NCBI GenBank assembly: GCA_963766725.1
Contig: CAVYBK010000006.1
Location: 124,001-188,000, forward strand
DNA length: 64,000 nucleotides
From: DATEOR01 sp963766725
GTDB taxonomy: Bacteria > Actinomycetota > Thermoleophilia > Gaiellales > Gaiellaceae
Direction of reading: 5' to 3'
The notes beneath the pieces are model-generated. The model made no database searches. It was not told the origin of the DNA and saw only the letters and a list, made by a program, of their open reading frames with translations. Position 1 is the first letter of the stretch, and each line of letters opens with the position of its first letter. The translations under genes and the position numbers were made by a program. Below, in pieces: positions 1 to 8,614 of the stretch.

Positions 1-422
1 AGCGTCTCGCGCGCCCGCGAGGTGAGGAGGAGAAAGAGCGACTCGGGCGTGGTGATGAGGATGTCCGGCGGGTTGCGCAGCATGGCCGCGCGCTCCTTCG
101 CCGGGGTGTCGCCGGTGCGGACGCCGACCGTGAGGCTCGAGCCGATTCCCGCCAGAGGGCCGCGGAGGTTGCGCTCGACGTCGTAGTTGAGCGCCTTGAG
201 CGGGCTGACGTAGAGCACCTGGATGCCCTCGCCGGGCCGCGCGCGGTCGAGCGCCCAGAGGAAGGCCGCGAGCGTCTTCCCCGAGCCCGTCGGCGCCTGG
301 ATGAGCGTGTGCTTGCCGGACGCGATCGCGGGCCAGCCGCGCTCCTGGGCGGGAGTCGGCGCGTCGAAGGTCTGCTCGAACCAGCGGCGAACGGTGGGGC
401 TGAACGGCGCGAGCGCGCTCAC
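1..422 (-). CDS. lhr: Lhr-type DEAD/DEAH ATP-dependent helicase, N-terminal part (cut by window edge)
   Basis: The reverse strand reads from a GTG at 422 with no stop to the window edge. The protein begins by describing a target-binding segment, then the Walker A motif APTGSGKT around residue 40, an LYVSPLKALN motif Ia, and TGDTPAKER and TTPESL motifs. These are typical of the Lhr superfamily 2 helicases, which act in DNA repair and can run to 1500 residues. Only about 140 residues are visible, so domains beyond motif III cannot be judged. No clear ribosome binding site precedes the GTG. The neighbouring glycosylase is divergent and may share a repair theme. Confidence 0.8.
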   Translation of the reverse strand, partial: MSALAPFSPTVRRWFEQTFDAPTPAQERGWPAIASGKHTLIQAPTGSGKTLAAFLWALDRARPGEGIQVLYVSPLKALNYDVERNLRGPLAGIGSSLTVGVRTGDTPAKERAAMLRNPPDILITTPESLFLLLTSRARET

Positions 423-595
423 CGTTCCAGCGTATCGCGCGGGCGGACGCCTACCGGGGCGGGCTTGGGCCATGCGTTGGGTGCTCGTCCCTCCTCCCAC
501 CCCGACCCTAAGAGCGAAATCGTCGCGCCGCTGGAACGCAACGCATCAGAAAGAAGGAGGTTTGCGGAGAAAGCGTCAGGCGCTAGGATCGGCAC

Positions 596-1177
596 ATGGA
601 CGACACATGCACCGGCCCGGCTCCACTTCACCGGCAACGACGAGGCCGACGCGCTCCTCGCCGAGGAGCCGCTCGCGCTCCTCATCGGCTTCGTCCTCGA
701 CCAGCAGGTCCCGGTGCAGAAGGCCTTCTCGGGGCCGCTCGAGCTGAAGCGGCGGATCGGCAATCTCGACGCAAGCGCGATCGCGGGCATGGACCCCGGC
801 GAGCTCGACCGCGCATTCCGGGAGCGGCCGGCGCTCCATCGCTTCCCCGGGACGATGGCGATGCGGACGCAGGAGCTCTGTGCCGCCATCGCAACGGACT
901 ACGACGGCGACGCCGCCCGTGTCTGGACCGAGGCGAGCGACGGCAAGGACCTTCAGCAGCGCCTTCTCGACCTGCCCGGCATCGGCCCGATGAAGGCACG
1001 GTCGCTGATCGCGATCCTGGGCAAGCGGTTCGGGATCAAGCCGCCCGGCTGGGAGGACGTCGCTCCGAGCCATCCCACCCTCGGCGACGTCGACTCCGTC
1101 GAAGCTCTCCTGGACTACCAGGCGAAGAAGCGCGCGCACAAGGCGGCCATGCGCGCCGCCGGCGCGACCAGGCCTAG
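596..1177 (+). CDS. HhH-GPD family DNA glycosylase (frameshifted near both ends)
   Basis: The core reads DQQVPVQKAFSGPLELKRR, then LPGIGPMKARSLIAILGK, a helix-hairpin-helix with the GPD-type arrangement seen in endonuclease III-like base-excision glycosylases. Size, about 190 residues, fits the short actinobacterial members. The ATG at 596 and the TAG at 1175-1177 share one frame, but the conserved body between about 606 and 1165 is in another. A loss of two bases in the short CA repeat after the ATG, plus a second change near 1165, would restore it. A strong AAGGAGG lies at 554-560, rather far from the ATG. Exact substrate is unknown. Confidence 0.7.
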   Translation: MDDTCTGPAPLHRQRRGRRAPRRGAARAPHRLRPRPAGPGAEGLLGAARAEAADRQSRRKRDRGHGPRRARPRIPGAAGAPSLPRDDGDADAGALCRHRNGLRRRRRPCLDRGERRQGPSAAPSRPARHRPDEGTVADRDPGQAVRDQAARLGGRRSEPSHPRRRRLRRSSPGLPGEEARAQGGHARRRRDQA

Positions 1178-1220
1178 TAGCTACAGACCTCTCTCGAGAG
1201 CCGAGCGGGCCTCGAAGGGC

Positions 1221-2396
1221 TCAGCCGACCTCGGTGAGCGCGGACGAGCGGTTCTCCCGCACCATCTCGCGCGCGATCACGAGTCGCTGGATCTCGTTCG
1301 TGCCCTCGTAGATCTGCGTGATCTTGGCGTCGCGCATCATGCGCTCGACCGGGTACTCCTTGATGTAGCCGTAGCCGCCGAGGATCTGCACGGCGTCGAC
1401 CGTGACCTCCATCGCGACGTCCGAGCAGAGGAGCTTCGCCATCGCGGAGTACTTGGTCAGGTCAGGCGCGTCCTCGTCGATCATGACTCCGACCTTGTAG
1501 AGGAGGTCGCGCGCCGCCTCGCACTTCGTCTCCATGTCCGCGAGCTTCGCCGCGATCATCTGGTGCTCGACGATCGGCTTGCCCATGGTCTCCCTCGACT
1601 GGGCGTAGTCGAGCGCATAGTCGGTCGCGCCCTGGGCGATCCCGAGCGCCTGGGCGGCAATCCCGGGCCGCGAGCGGTCGAGGATCCGCATCGCGATCTT
1701 GAAGCCCTCGCCCTCGCTCCCGATGAGATTCGCCGCCGGCACGCGGCAGTCGTTGAAGAAGACCTCGCCGGTGGTCGAGCCTTTGATCCCGAGCTTCGGC
1801 TCGATGCGGCCGACCTCGAAACCGGGTGCGTCGGACTCGACCATGAAGCACGAGATGCCGTCGTGACCCGCCGACGGGTCGGTCTTCGCGAACACCGTGT
1901 AGAGGTGCGCGACCCCTGCGTTCGTGATGAAGCGCTTCGAGCCGTTGAGGACGTACTCGTCGCCGTCGCGCTTCGCCTCCGTGCGCATCGCGGCGGCATC
2001 CGAGCCGGAGCCGGGCTCGGTCAGCGCGTAGGCGGCGATCCACTCTCCGCTCGCGATCTTGGGCAGGAAACGGTCCCGTTGCTCCTCGGTGCCCGCAAGC
2101 CGCAGCGCGAGGGAGCTCAGCTCCTGCACGGCGAGGATGAGGCCCACCGTCGCATCGGCCTTGGAGATCTCCTCCACGGCGACGAGCAGCATCAGCGCAC
2201 CCGCGTTCGCCCCTCCGTGGCGCTCGTCGAAGGCGAGCCCGAAGATCTCGTGCTCGCGCAGGAGCTCGACCATGTCCCAGGGGAAGTCGCCCGACTCGTC
2301 GATCTCGGCCGCGCGGGGAGCGATTCGCTCACGCGTCAGGGTGCGGACGAGCTCGCGGATCTCACGCTGTTCCTCGGAAAGCGGGTCCCACGGCAC
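1221..2396 (-). CDS. Acyl-CoA dehydrogenase
   Basis: A 391-residue FAD enzyme that removes two hydrogens from acyl-CoA thioesters at C2-C3 and passes electrons to ETF. Visible features: the flavin-binding signature ALTEPGSGSDAAAM near residues 125-138, and the C-terminal segment GGYGYIKEYPVERMMRD followed by IYEGTNEIQ, which holds the usual catalytic glutamate of short-chain acyl-CoA dehydrogenases. Length is normal. Start is a GTG. It stands alone between a convergent glycosylase and a co-directional endopeptidase 10 bases away, so chain-length preference and pathway cannot be deduced from context. Confidence 0.93.
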   Translation of the reverse strand: MPWDPLSEEQREIRELVRTLTRERIAPRAAEIDESGDFPWDMVELLREHEIFGLAFDERHGGANAGALMLLVAVEEISKADATVGLILAVQELSSLALRLAGTEEQRDRFLPKIASGEWIAAYALTEPGSGSDAAAMRTEAKRDGDEYVLNGSKRFITNAGVAHLYTVFAKTDPSAGHDGISCFMVESDAPGFEVGRIEPKLGIKGSTTGEVFFNDCRVPAANLIGSEGEGFKIAMRILDRSRPGIAAQALGIAQGATDYALDYAQSRETMGKPIVEHQMIAAKLADMETKCEAARDLLYKVGVMIDEDAPDLTKYSAMAKLLCSDVAMEVTVDAVQILGGYGYIKEYPVERMMRDAKITQIYEGTNEIQRLVIAREMVRENRSSALTEVG

Positions 2397-2405
2397 AGGT
2401 CAATT

Positions 2406-3035
2406 CTAGGTGCGGTCGGGGTTTTCGAACCGCGCGTGCAGGTGGTTGTCGTGATTCCACAGGACCTGCACGATCCCCGGCGGGCCGGTGAGCCTCGTGT
2501 TCGGGCCGACGAAGACGACCGAGGCGCCCGCGGCGACGAAGCGGTCGACGAGATCCTGTGCGAGCCGGTGCTCGATCTGGCTCGCAACGAGCGGCGGCCG
2601 CTCGCGCCGGTCCCGCCGCGGGTAGTAGACGTCGACATCGAGCCCGTTCTGATGAGAAGCGTGGCGTGGCCCGAAGGGGCCTCCCCGCCGGCGGCTGAGG
2701 TCGCCGACCCCGAGTCGCGGCGCGGACGGATGCGCCTCTGCGTAACCCGCGACAACGCCGATGACCTTGCGGACGAGGAAGTCCGTCCCCCACCTCCTCC
2801 CAGGCCGGTCGGGGCGGCGATGGAGCAGCGGATCCCACGTGAAGAAGCGAGCGCCGGCCGCGGGGAGCTGCACGCCGCGCACGAGCCTTCCTGCCGCCGG
2901 TGTCCCGACCGCGTGGGAATGGCGCCACTGCATCGCCCGAACCGTTTGTGCAGGGGCCGGCGCGCCCTCGTCCGCCGACGGCGTGGCGAAGCCGCAGAGA
3001 GCGAACGTCAGGAAGATCAGGCAGATTGTCCGCAC
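2406..3035 (-). CDS. Secreted penicillin-insensitive murein endopeptidase-like protein (M74/LAS family)
   Basis: A 209-residue protein with an N-terminal hydrophobic signal sequence (ICLIFLTFALCGFA), so it is probably exported. The zinc-site motifs of MepA-like LAS peptidases are visible: HASHQNGLDVDV (first His and Asp, residue about 125) and HDNHLHARF close to the C-terminus. The family cleaves D,D or L,D cross-links in peptidoglycan. I chose the GTG at 3035 because it begins exactly at the signal peptide; an upstream extension would run antisense through the carboxypeptidase. It is divergent from the M14 peptidase, 49 bases between starts. Confidence 0.8.
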   Translation of the reverse strand: MRTICLIFLTFALCGFATPSADEGAPAPAQTVRAMQWRHSHAVGTPAAGRLVRGVQLPAAGARFFTWDPLLHRRPDRPGRRWGTDFLVRKVIGVVAGYAEAHPSAPRLGVGDLSRRRGGPFGPRHASHQNGLDVDVYYPRRDRRERPPLVASQIEHRLAQDLVDRFVAAGASVVFVGPNTRLTGPPGIVQVLWNHDNHLHARFENPDRT

Positions 3036-3084
3036 GCAGGGGGTACGTGAACCTCGCGGTCGGCGGTCCGCGTACAAGAGACCA

Positions 3085-3783
3085 ATGGGAATCGAGATCT
3101 TGCTCTCCGCAGTCGCGCTCGCCTCCTCGGGGCCGAGCACGGGCACCGAGGTCGTCGGCCACTCGACGCGGGACCGCCCCATCAAGGTGCACCGCCTCGG
3201 CGATCCGGCGAGCCCGCACAAGGTGCTCGTCGTCGGCTGCATCCACGGGAACGAGTGCGCGGGGAGCGCGGTCACGCACAACCTCGTCCGCCGCAAGCCG
3301 CCGGGCAGCTTCGACCTCTGGGTGATCCACTGCGTGAACCCGGACGGGCGCAAGCTCGGCGTGCGCCAGAACGGCCGCGGGGTCGACCTGAACCGGAACT
3401 TCGGCTCGGAATGGATCCCGATCGGAAGCCGCTGGGACCCCGAGTACTCGGGCCCACGTCCGTGGTCGGAACCCGAGACCCGCACCGTGCGGAGGCTCGT
3501 CAAGGACCTCCGGCCGGAGCTGACGATCTGGTACCACCAGCCGCAGACCCTCGTGCGCGCCTGGGGCCAGAGCGTGCCGGCTGCAAGGAAGTTCGCGCGC
3601 TTTTCCAACATGAGCTTCGCCAAGATCCGCTGGCCGCATGGCACCGCGCCGAACTGGCAGAACCACCGCTTCGCGGGCACGAGCTCCTTCGTGGTCGAGC
3701 TGGCGCCGGGCGCGCTCTCCAAGCACAAGGCGAATCGCCAGGCCTACGCCGTCATGCGCCTCGCGCGGACGTTCGCGAACTAG
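3085..3783 (+). CDS. M14-family zinc carboxypeptidase, probably exported
   Basis: A 232-residue protein with the M14 zinc ligands HGNE (HxxE, near residue 55), VNPDG, DLNRNF, a WYHQP histidine and the catalytic glutamate in VVELAPG near the C-terminus. It resembles the short bacterial M14 enzymes that trim peptidoglycan peptides (MpaA type) more than digestive carboxypeptidases. The first 25 residues are mildly hydrophobic and could be a signal peptide. The ATG at 3085 follows AAGAG. It forms a divergent pair with the M74 endopeptidase, so both may act on the cell wall. Its TAG overlaps the stop of the convergent nicotinamidase. Confidence 0.82.
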   Translation: MGIEILLSAVALASSGPSTGTEVVGHSTRDRPIKVHRLGDPASPHKVLVVGCIHGNECAGSAVTHNLVRRKPPGSFDLWVIHCVNPDGRKLGVRQNGRGVDLNRNFGSEWIPIGSRWDPEYSGPRPWSEPETRTVRRLVKDLRPELTIWYHQPQTLVRAWGQSVPAARKFARFSNMSFAKIRWPHGTAPNWQNHRFAGTSSFVVELAPGALSKHKANRQAYAVMRLARTFAN

Positions 3784-4383
3784 ACGCGCTCGGCGAGGAT
3801 CTCGTCCGAGGTCGGCGAGGTGGGCGCCCGACCGCTCCATCTCCTCGAGCGCGCGCTCGCGAGTCGCCCGGCTCGACGTCGACGCCGCGCACGGCATCCT
3901 CGACCACGGTGACGTCGAACCCCTCACGCCGCGCGTCGAGCACGGTGCTCTTGACGCAGTAGTCGGTCGCGAGGCCGGCGACGAACAGGCGGGTCGACCT
4001 CCCTGCTCGCGGAGGAGTTCGCCGAGCTCGCGTGTCCTGGAAGCCGGAATACCCCTGGCTGTTCGGGTCCTGGCCCTTGTCGATCACGACGTCGATCTTG
4101 GCCCGCTCGAGGTCCGGATGGAGCTCGGCGCCGGGGGTTCCCGCCACGCAGTGCACCGGCCAGATCGAAGGCGGATCGGCGCCGCGCCACTTCGCGGCGT
4201 CGACTTCCACGCCCGCGAACGAGCCGTGGTCGGCGCGGATGCCAGTCGCGCGTGGCGATGACGAGGTCGAAGCTGTCCAGGAGCGCGTTGATCGGCTCCG
4301 CGATCTCGAGCGCCCTTCGCGACCGGCAGCGCACCGCCCGGCGTGAAATCGTTCTGGAAGTCGACGATCAGGAAGGCGTCCAC
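3780..4383 (-). CDS. pncA: Isochorismatase-fold nicotinamidase (several frameshifts)
   Basis: Segments in different frames of the same strand add up to a full nicotinamidase: LIVDFQNDFTPGGALPV (catalytic Asp) at the start, ATRDWHP, then a DHGSF and WPVHCVAGTPGAELH stretch, and FVAGLATDYCVKSTVLDA with the catalytic Cys. The enzyme hydrolyses nicotinamide to nicotinate in NAD salvage. Start is the GTG at 4383 and the natural end (DEILAERV then TAG) is at 3780-3782. At least four frame changes are needed in 600 bases; since every catalytic motif is intact, sequencing error is more likely than decay. Confidence 0.75.
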
Positions 4384-4474
4384 GAGGCGGAATGGTATGG
4401 ACCTCGCGGCCGCCTGCGCGCGTAGGTCTCCGGATGGACTTCTTGCGGGCAGAGCCTCGTATAGTCGGCACGCC

Positions 4475-5018
4475 ATGGCAGGAGCGGGCCGCGAGGAACG
4501 TGCCTGGGTGCGCGGCGCCCAGGCCGGATCGGCCTCGGACCTCGAGGCCCTGTTCCGCCACCACTGGCCCGGCGCCTACCGGGCCGCCTACCTCGTCGTC
4601 CACGACGCCGCCGCGGCCGAGGACATCGCCCAGGAGGCGTTCCTCTCAGCCGATGCGCGCCCTCGACAGCTTCGACCGCCGCCGCCCTTTCGGCCCCTGG
4701 CTTCATCGCATCGTCGTGAACCGCGCAATCGACTGGACTAGAGCGAGGGCTCTGCGGCGCGAGGTCGGAGACGAGCAGCTCGCCGTCACACCTTCGCGGC
4801 CGGAGACGCCGCCGGACGATCTCAGCAACGAGATCATGGCCGCGCTCGCGGGTCCCTCTCGCCCGACCACCGCGCAGTGGTCGTGCTCCGCTACGTCCTC
4901 GACTACTCGCCCGGCGAGATCGCCGAGCTGCTCGAGCTGCCGCGCGGCACCGTCAACTCGCGCCTCCGGCGCGGCCTGGACACCCTGCAGGAGCGCGTCA
5001 CGAGGGAGACCGTCGTGA
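4475..5018 (+). CDS. ECF-type RNA polymerase sigma factor (frameshifted)
   Basis: Region 2 is seen as DLEALFRHHWPGAYRAAYLV followed by EDIAQEAF (residues about 20-60), then SFDRRRPFGPWLHRIVVNRAID in a second frame, and region 4 as VVLRYVLDYSPGEIAELL with LPRGTVNSRLRRGLDTL in a third. This is a complete group 4 sigma factor of about 180 residues with breaks near 4650 and 4860 and probably one more near 5005. Its likely TGA at 5016-5018 overlaps the GTG of the next gene, the usual coupling of a sigma factor to its membrane partner. Target promoters are unknown. Confidence 0.78.
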
Positions 5019-6207
5019 GCGAAGACCGCGTACGCAGCGCTCTCCGGCAGGCGCCGCTCCCGGACGAGGCCGGCGCAGCTGAGCGCGCGTGGGCGCTCGT
5101 CGAGCGCGGCGTTCGAGTCGCGCGAGCGGATCCCCTGGGCAGCGAAAGCGCCGCGGGCCGCTCGTCGCGCTCGTGGCTGCCGGGGCGATCGTGGTCGCGG
5201 CGCTGACGCCGCCGGGCATGGCGGTCGTCGACCGCTTCCGCGACGCCGTCGGGCGGGAGCCTTCGCAGCCCGCGCTCGTGAAGCTGCCCGCCCCCGGGCG
5301 CCTGCTCGTTCTGTCTCCGGAAGGCCCGTGGGTCGTCCAAGAGGACGGCTCGAAGCGCCTGCTCGGCGACTACGAGGACGCGTCGTGGTCTCCGCGCGGG
5401 CTCTTCGTCATCGCCACGCGGGGACACCAGCTCGTGGCGCTCGACTCCGAGAGCGGAGAGCCGCGCTGGTCGCTCTCGCGGACGGAGCCCGTCCGTGACC
5501 CGCGCTGGTCGGGCGGCGGACTGGACACGCGGATCGCCTACCGGGCGGGCGACACGCTGCACATCGTCGCGGGCGACGGCTCTCCGGACGCGGTCGTCGC
5601 CGACGGCGTCGCCCCGATCGCCCCGGCCTGGAAGCCGGATTCCCACGTGCTCGCCTACGCCGACGCGGCAGGGCGCGTCCACGTGGTCGACGCCGACACG
5701 CGGCGGCAGCTTTGGCGGACGCGGACCGTGAAGGGCGTCCGCGAGCTCGCCTTCTCGGGAAACCGGCTGGCCGTCTCGACCTCGACGCGCGTGGTCGTCT
5801 TCCGCCGAGGAGAGCCGACACCGTTCCTCGAGCTGCCGCGCGGTCACGTTCTCCTCGACACAGCCATTATCGGATTCGGCGGCGTCCTGTACGCGGACTA
5901 CGACCCTCGAAACGACTCCACCACGCTCTTCCGTTCCGACTGCACGATCGCGGGCGCGTGCCGGCTCATGCCCGACACGCGGATGTTCGAGGGCCCCGGC
6001 CGCATTTCGAACCTCGTCACCTCTCCTGACCGCGCGTGGATCACGGCGGGCTGGCCGGCCGCGGACCAATTTCTCTTCTTCGAGAGCGCGCCGCGGCGGC
6101 TCGGCAAGGTGGACGCGGTCTCCAACGTGACCGCGGAGTTCTCCCCCGGCGGCGACGCGGGCGGGGTCTTCCCGGAGATCGCCGGCTGGGCGCCGCCCCC
6201 GCCGTGA
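5015..6207 (+). CDS. Membrane-anchored beta-propeller protein, putative anti-sigma/sensor partner (frameshifted at N-terminus)
   Basis: Starts at the GTG that overlaps the sigma factor stop. The N-terminal part (EDRVRSALRQAPLPDEAGA) resembles the cytosolic segment of actinobacterial proteins paired with ECF factors; one transmembrane helix (LVALVAAGAIVVAALTPPG) follows, then about 320 residues of repeating beta strands with WD40/TolB-like blades (for example SWSPRGLFVIAT and LVALDSESGEPRW). Frame changes near 5107 and 5155 interrupt the linker before the helix. Topology suggests an external propeller reporting to the sigma factor inside. The anti-sigma role is inferred from position; no ZAS motif was seen. 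Confidence 0.62.
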
Positions 6208-6636
6208 GGCGCCGCGTCCTCGTCGCGCTCGGAGCGGCGCTCCTCTGGCTCCCCGTCGCAGACAACCTGCCGGCCGCGGAGCCGCCCGGAGCCGATTGGT
6301 CGCGGCCGCACAGCATTCAGTCCGGCGACATCACGGTCTACTACCCGCGGGCGTGGACTGCCTCCGTCGAGGAGACAACGATCGTCGTCCGCTCGGGCAG
6401 CACCCGCATCATGCTCGTCGACTACGGGACCACCCAGGCGGGCTCCTTCCCCCCGCGGCCCGATCGCTTCGACCTGGACGACCATGACCGCCGCTTCCTC
6501 TCCTGCCTGGGATTCGAAGGCTGGAACCGTGACGTTCACGGATCGCGGCCAGGTGGTACAGGCGTTCGTCAAGCTCGGTCCCAACACGCCGAAGTCCGAC
6601 GCGGCCGAAGTGCTCGACCGGGTCGAGATCGGCTAG
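6204..6636 (+). CDS. Hypothetical secreted protein of the sigma operon (frameshifted)
   Basis: Begins at a GTG overlapping the TGA of the propeller gene by the GTGA pattern. The protein has an N-terminal hydrophobic stretch (VLVALGAALLWLPVADNLPA), then about 110 residues with a strand-rich region around ITVYYPRAWTASVEE. The last 35 residues (from QVVQAFVKLGPNT to LDRVEIG) are in a different frame after a break near 6530. No family is recognised. Its position as third gene of the sigma operon suggests a secreted or periplasmic accessory of that signalling unit. Confidence 0.5.
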
Positions 6637-6684
6637 CCGTACCCCTCGCCCCATCCGCCGTCCGGGTCCGATTGGATTGCACGC

Positions 6685-8226
6685 GTGATCCTCGAGAACG
6701 GGACGATCCGCACGCTCGACCCCTCGCTGCCGAAGGCGGGCGCCCTCGCGATCGCGGGCGAGGTCGTGGCCGGCGGCATCGGCACGCACGAGACCGCCCT
6801 CGCGAGCCCCGACCGCATCGACCTCGAGGGTCGCTGCGTCCTCCCCGGATTCACCGACGCCCACGTCCATTTCCCGACCTGGGCGCTCGCCCAGCGCCAG
6901 GTACGACTCGAGGGCACAAGCTCACTGGACGAGGCGCTCGCCCGGGTCGGCGACGCGGTCGGGTCGGTTCCCGAAGGACGCTGGCTCCGCGGCCTCGGCT
7001 GGCGGAGCGGCGACTGGTCTCCCGCCGTCGAGCCGACCAAGGAAGCCCTGGACGCGGTCACGGGCGACGTCCCGGCCGCGCTCATGGCGCGCGACTACCA
7101 CTCGCTCTGGCTGAACTCGGCGGCCCTCGCTCGGGCGAACGGCGACCTCCAGGTTCCCGGCGGCGTCGTCGAGCGCGACGAGCAAGGCGAGCCGACCGGC
7201 GTCCTGCGCGAGGAATGCGCGTGGCATTTCCGCGACCTCTACGTGCGGCCGACGCATGAGGAGATGGTGGACGCCTCGCGCGAGGGAATCCGGCTCGCGA
7301 ATTCCCGCGGCGTCGTCGCGATCCACGACAAGGACGGCTGGCTCGGAGCGCTCGCCGTCTTCCAGGAGCTCCAGCGGGAAGGCGCCCTCACGCTGCGGGT
7401 GTGGCAGTCGCTTCCGCACGACCACGTCGACCGGCTCGCGGAGATCGGCATCTCGGCCGGCCTCGGAGACGCGTTCCTCAGGGTCGGCTACATCAAGGCC
7501 TTCATGGACGGGACGCTCGGCTCGCAGACAGCGCGGATGCTGGACGGCTCGGGGGTCGAGATCACCAGCCGGGCCGAGCTCGAGGACATCGTCAGGCGGT
7601 CTGCGCGCGCAGGCTTCCCGGTCGCGGTCCACGCCATCGGCAACCTCGCGAACCGGCAGGCGCTCGACGCCTTCGAGGCGACGCAGGATGAGTGGCGCCC
7701 GCGCGGGCTCCGCCCTCGCATCGAGCACGCCCAGCTCCTTGCGCCGGAGGACGTGCCGCGCTTCGCGAAGCTCGGCGTCGCGGCCTCCGTGCAGTTCAGC
7801 CACGCGCCCTCGGACCGAGACCTCGCCGACCGCTTCTGGGACGACCTGACGCCGGGCGCCTACGCCTACCGCTCGCTCCTCGACGCGGGCACGCACGTCG
7901 CCAACGGCTCGGACGCGCCGATCGAGGAGCTCGATCCGCTCGCAGGAATCGCGGCCGGAGTCCTGCGCACGATCGACGACAGGCCGGCCTGGCATCCGGA
8001 GCAGCGCGTGACGGTGGAAGAGGCCGTCCACGCCACGTGCGTCGCCCCGGCCTGGCTCGAAGGAGCCGAGCGCCGGCGAGGCCGCCTCGTGCCCGGCCAG
8101 CTCGCCGACCTCGTCGTCCTCGACCGCGATCCTTTCGAGTGCCCGCGCGAGGAGCTTCGGGACGTGGCCCTGGTCGCGACGATGGCGGGCGGAAGGTGGG
8201 TGCACAACCCGCCGCCGTGGGACTAG
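6685..8226 (+). CDS. Amidohydrolase family protein, YtcJ type
   Basis: A 513-residue metal-dependent hydrolase. It begins ENGTIRTLDPSLPKAGA, as the YtcJ/exoenzyme regulatory AepA group does, then carries the metal ligands DAHVHF (residues about 58-63), a KAFMDGTLGSQTARML segment, HAIGN, EHAQLL and the terminal Asp in ANGSDAPIEELDP. Related enzymes hydrolyse cyclic amides, N-acyl amino acids or phenyl/indole derivatives, so the substrate is open. Start GTG at 6685. It is followed 25 bases later by the HxlR regulator gene, with which it may be transcribed. Confidence 0.88.
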   Translation: MILENGTIRTLDPSLPKAGALAIAGEVVAGGIGTHETALASPDRIDLEGRCVLPGFTDAHVHFPTWALAQRQVRLEGTSSLDEALARVGDAVGSVPEGRWLRGLGWRSGDWSPAVEPTKEALDAVTGDVPAALMARDYHSLWLNSAALARANGDLQVPGGVVERDEQGEPTGVLREECAWHFRDLYVRPTHEEMVDASREGIRLANSRGVVAIHDKDGWLGALAVFQELQREGALTLRVWQSLPHDHVDRLAEIGISAGLGDAFLRVGYIKAFMDGTLGSQTARMLDGSGVEITSRAELEDIVRRSARAGFPVAVHAIGNLANRQALDAFEATQDEWRPRGLRPRIEHAQLLAPEDVPRFAKLGVAASVQFSHAPSDRDLADRFWDDLTPGAYAYRSLLDAGTHVANGSDAPIEELDPLAGIAAGVLRTIDDRPAWHPEQRVTVEEAVHATCVAPAWLEGAERRRGRLVPGQLADLVVLDRDPFECPREELRDVALVATMAGGRWVHNPPPWD

Positions 8227-8251
8227 CGGCGCCTCCGAGTACAATGAGCGC

Positions 8252-8614
8252 ATGCGCACGATGCGTCCCGTCCATGACGCCAACTGCTCGGTCGCCTGTA
8301 CGGCCGACATCATCGGCGCCAAGTGGACCGCGGTGATCGTCCACGACATGTCCGAAGGGCCACGCCGTTTCTCCGAGCTCGAGCGCTCCTGCCCCGGCAT
8401 CAGCCCGCGAACGCTGTCCGAGCGGCTCCGCGTCCTCGAGCAGGAGGGGATCCTCCAGCGGACGAGCGCGCGCCGCCGCGTGGACTACTCCTTGACCGAG
8501 AAGGGCGAGGCGCTCCTGCCGATCATCGACGCGATGCGGCAGTTCGGACACGAATGGCTCGTCCCCGAGCACGGGCACGCGCACACGTCCGCGGACGACA
8601 CCGCGCTCGTCTAG
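8252..8614 (+). CDS. HxlR-family winged-helix transcriptional regulator
   Basis: A 120-residue protein with the HxlR pattern: a cysteine near the N-terminus (HDANCSVACTADIIGAKW), then a winged helix RRFSELERSCPGISPRTLSE and RVDYSLTEKGEALLPI. HxlR regulators often sense oxidants or aldehydes through the N-terminal cysteine; two cysteines are present here (positions about 12 and 16), so redox sensing is possible but not shown. The TAG at 8612-8614 directly abuts the stop of the convergent M20 peptidase. Confidence 0.87.
   Translation: MRTMRPVHDANCSVACTADIIGAKWTAVIVHDMSEGPRRFSELERSCPGISPRTLSERLRVLEQEGILQRTSARRRVDYSLTEKGEALLPIIDAMRQFGHEWLVPEHGHAHTSADDTALV

Noticed and set aside
309..3050. Very long open frame on the plus strand over 900 codons
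   Set aside because: Only the part at 606-1165 resembles a protein family; the rest is antisense to the acyl-CoA dehydrogenase and endopeptidase, a result of high GC.
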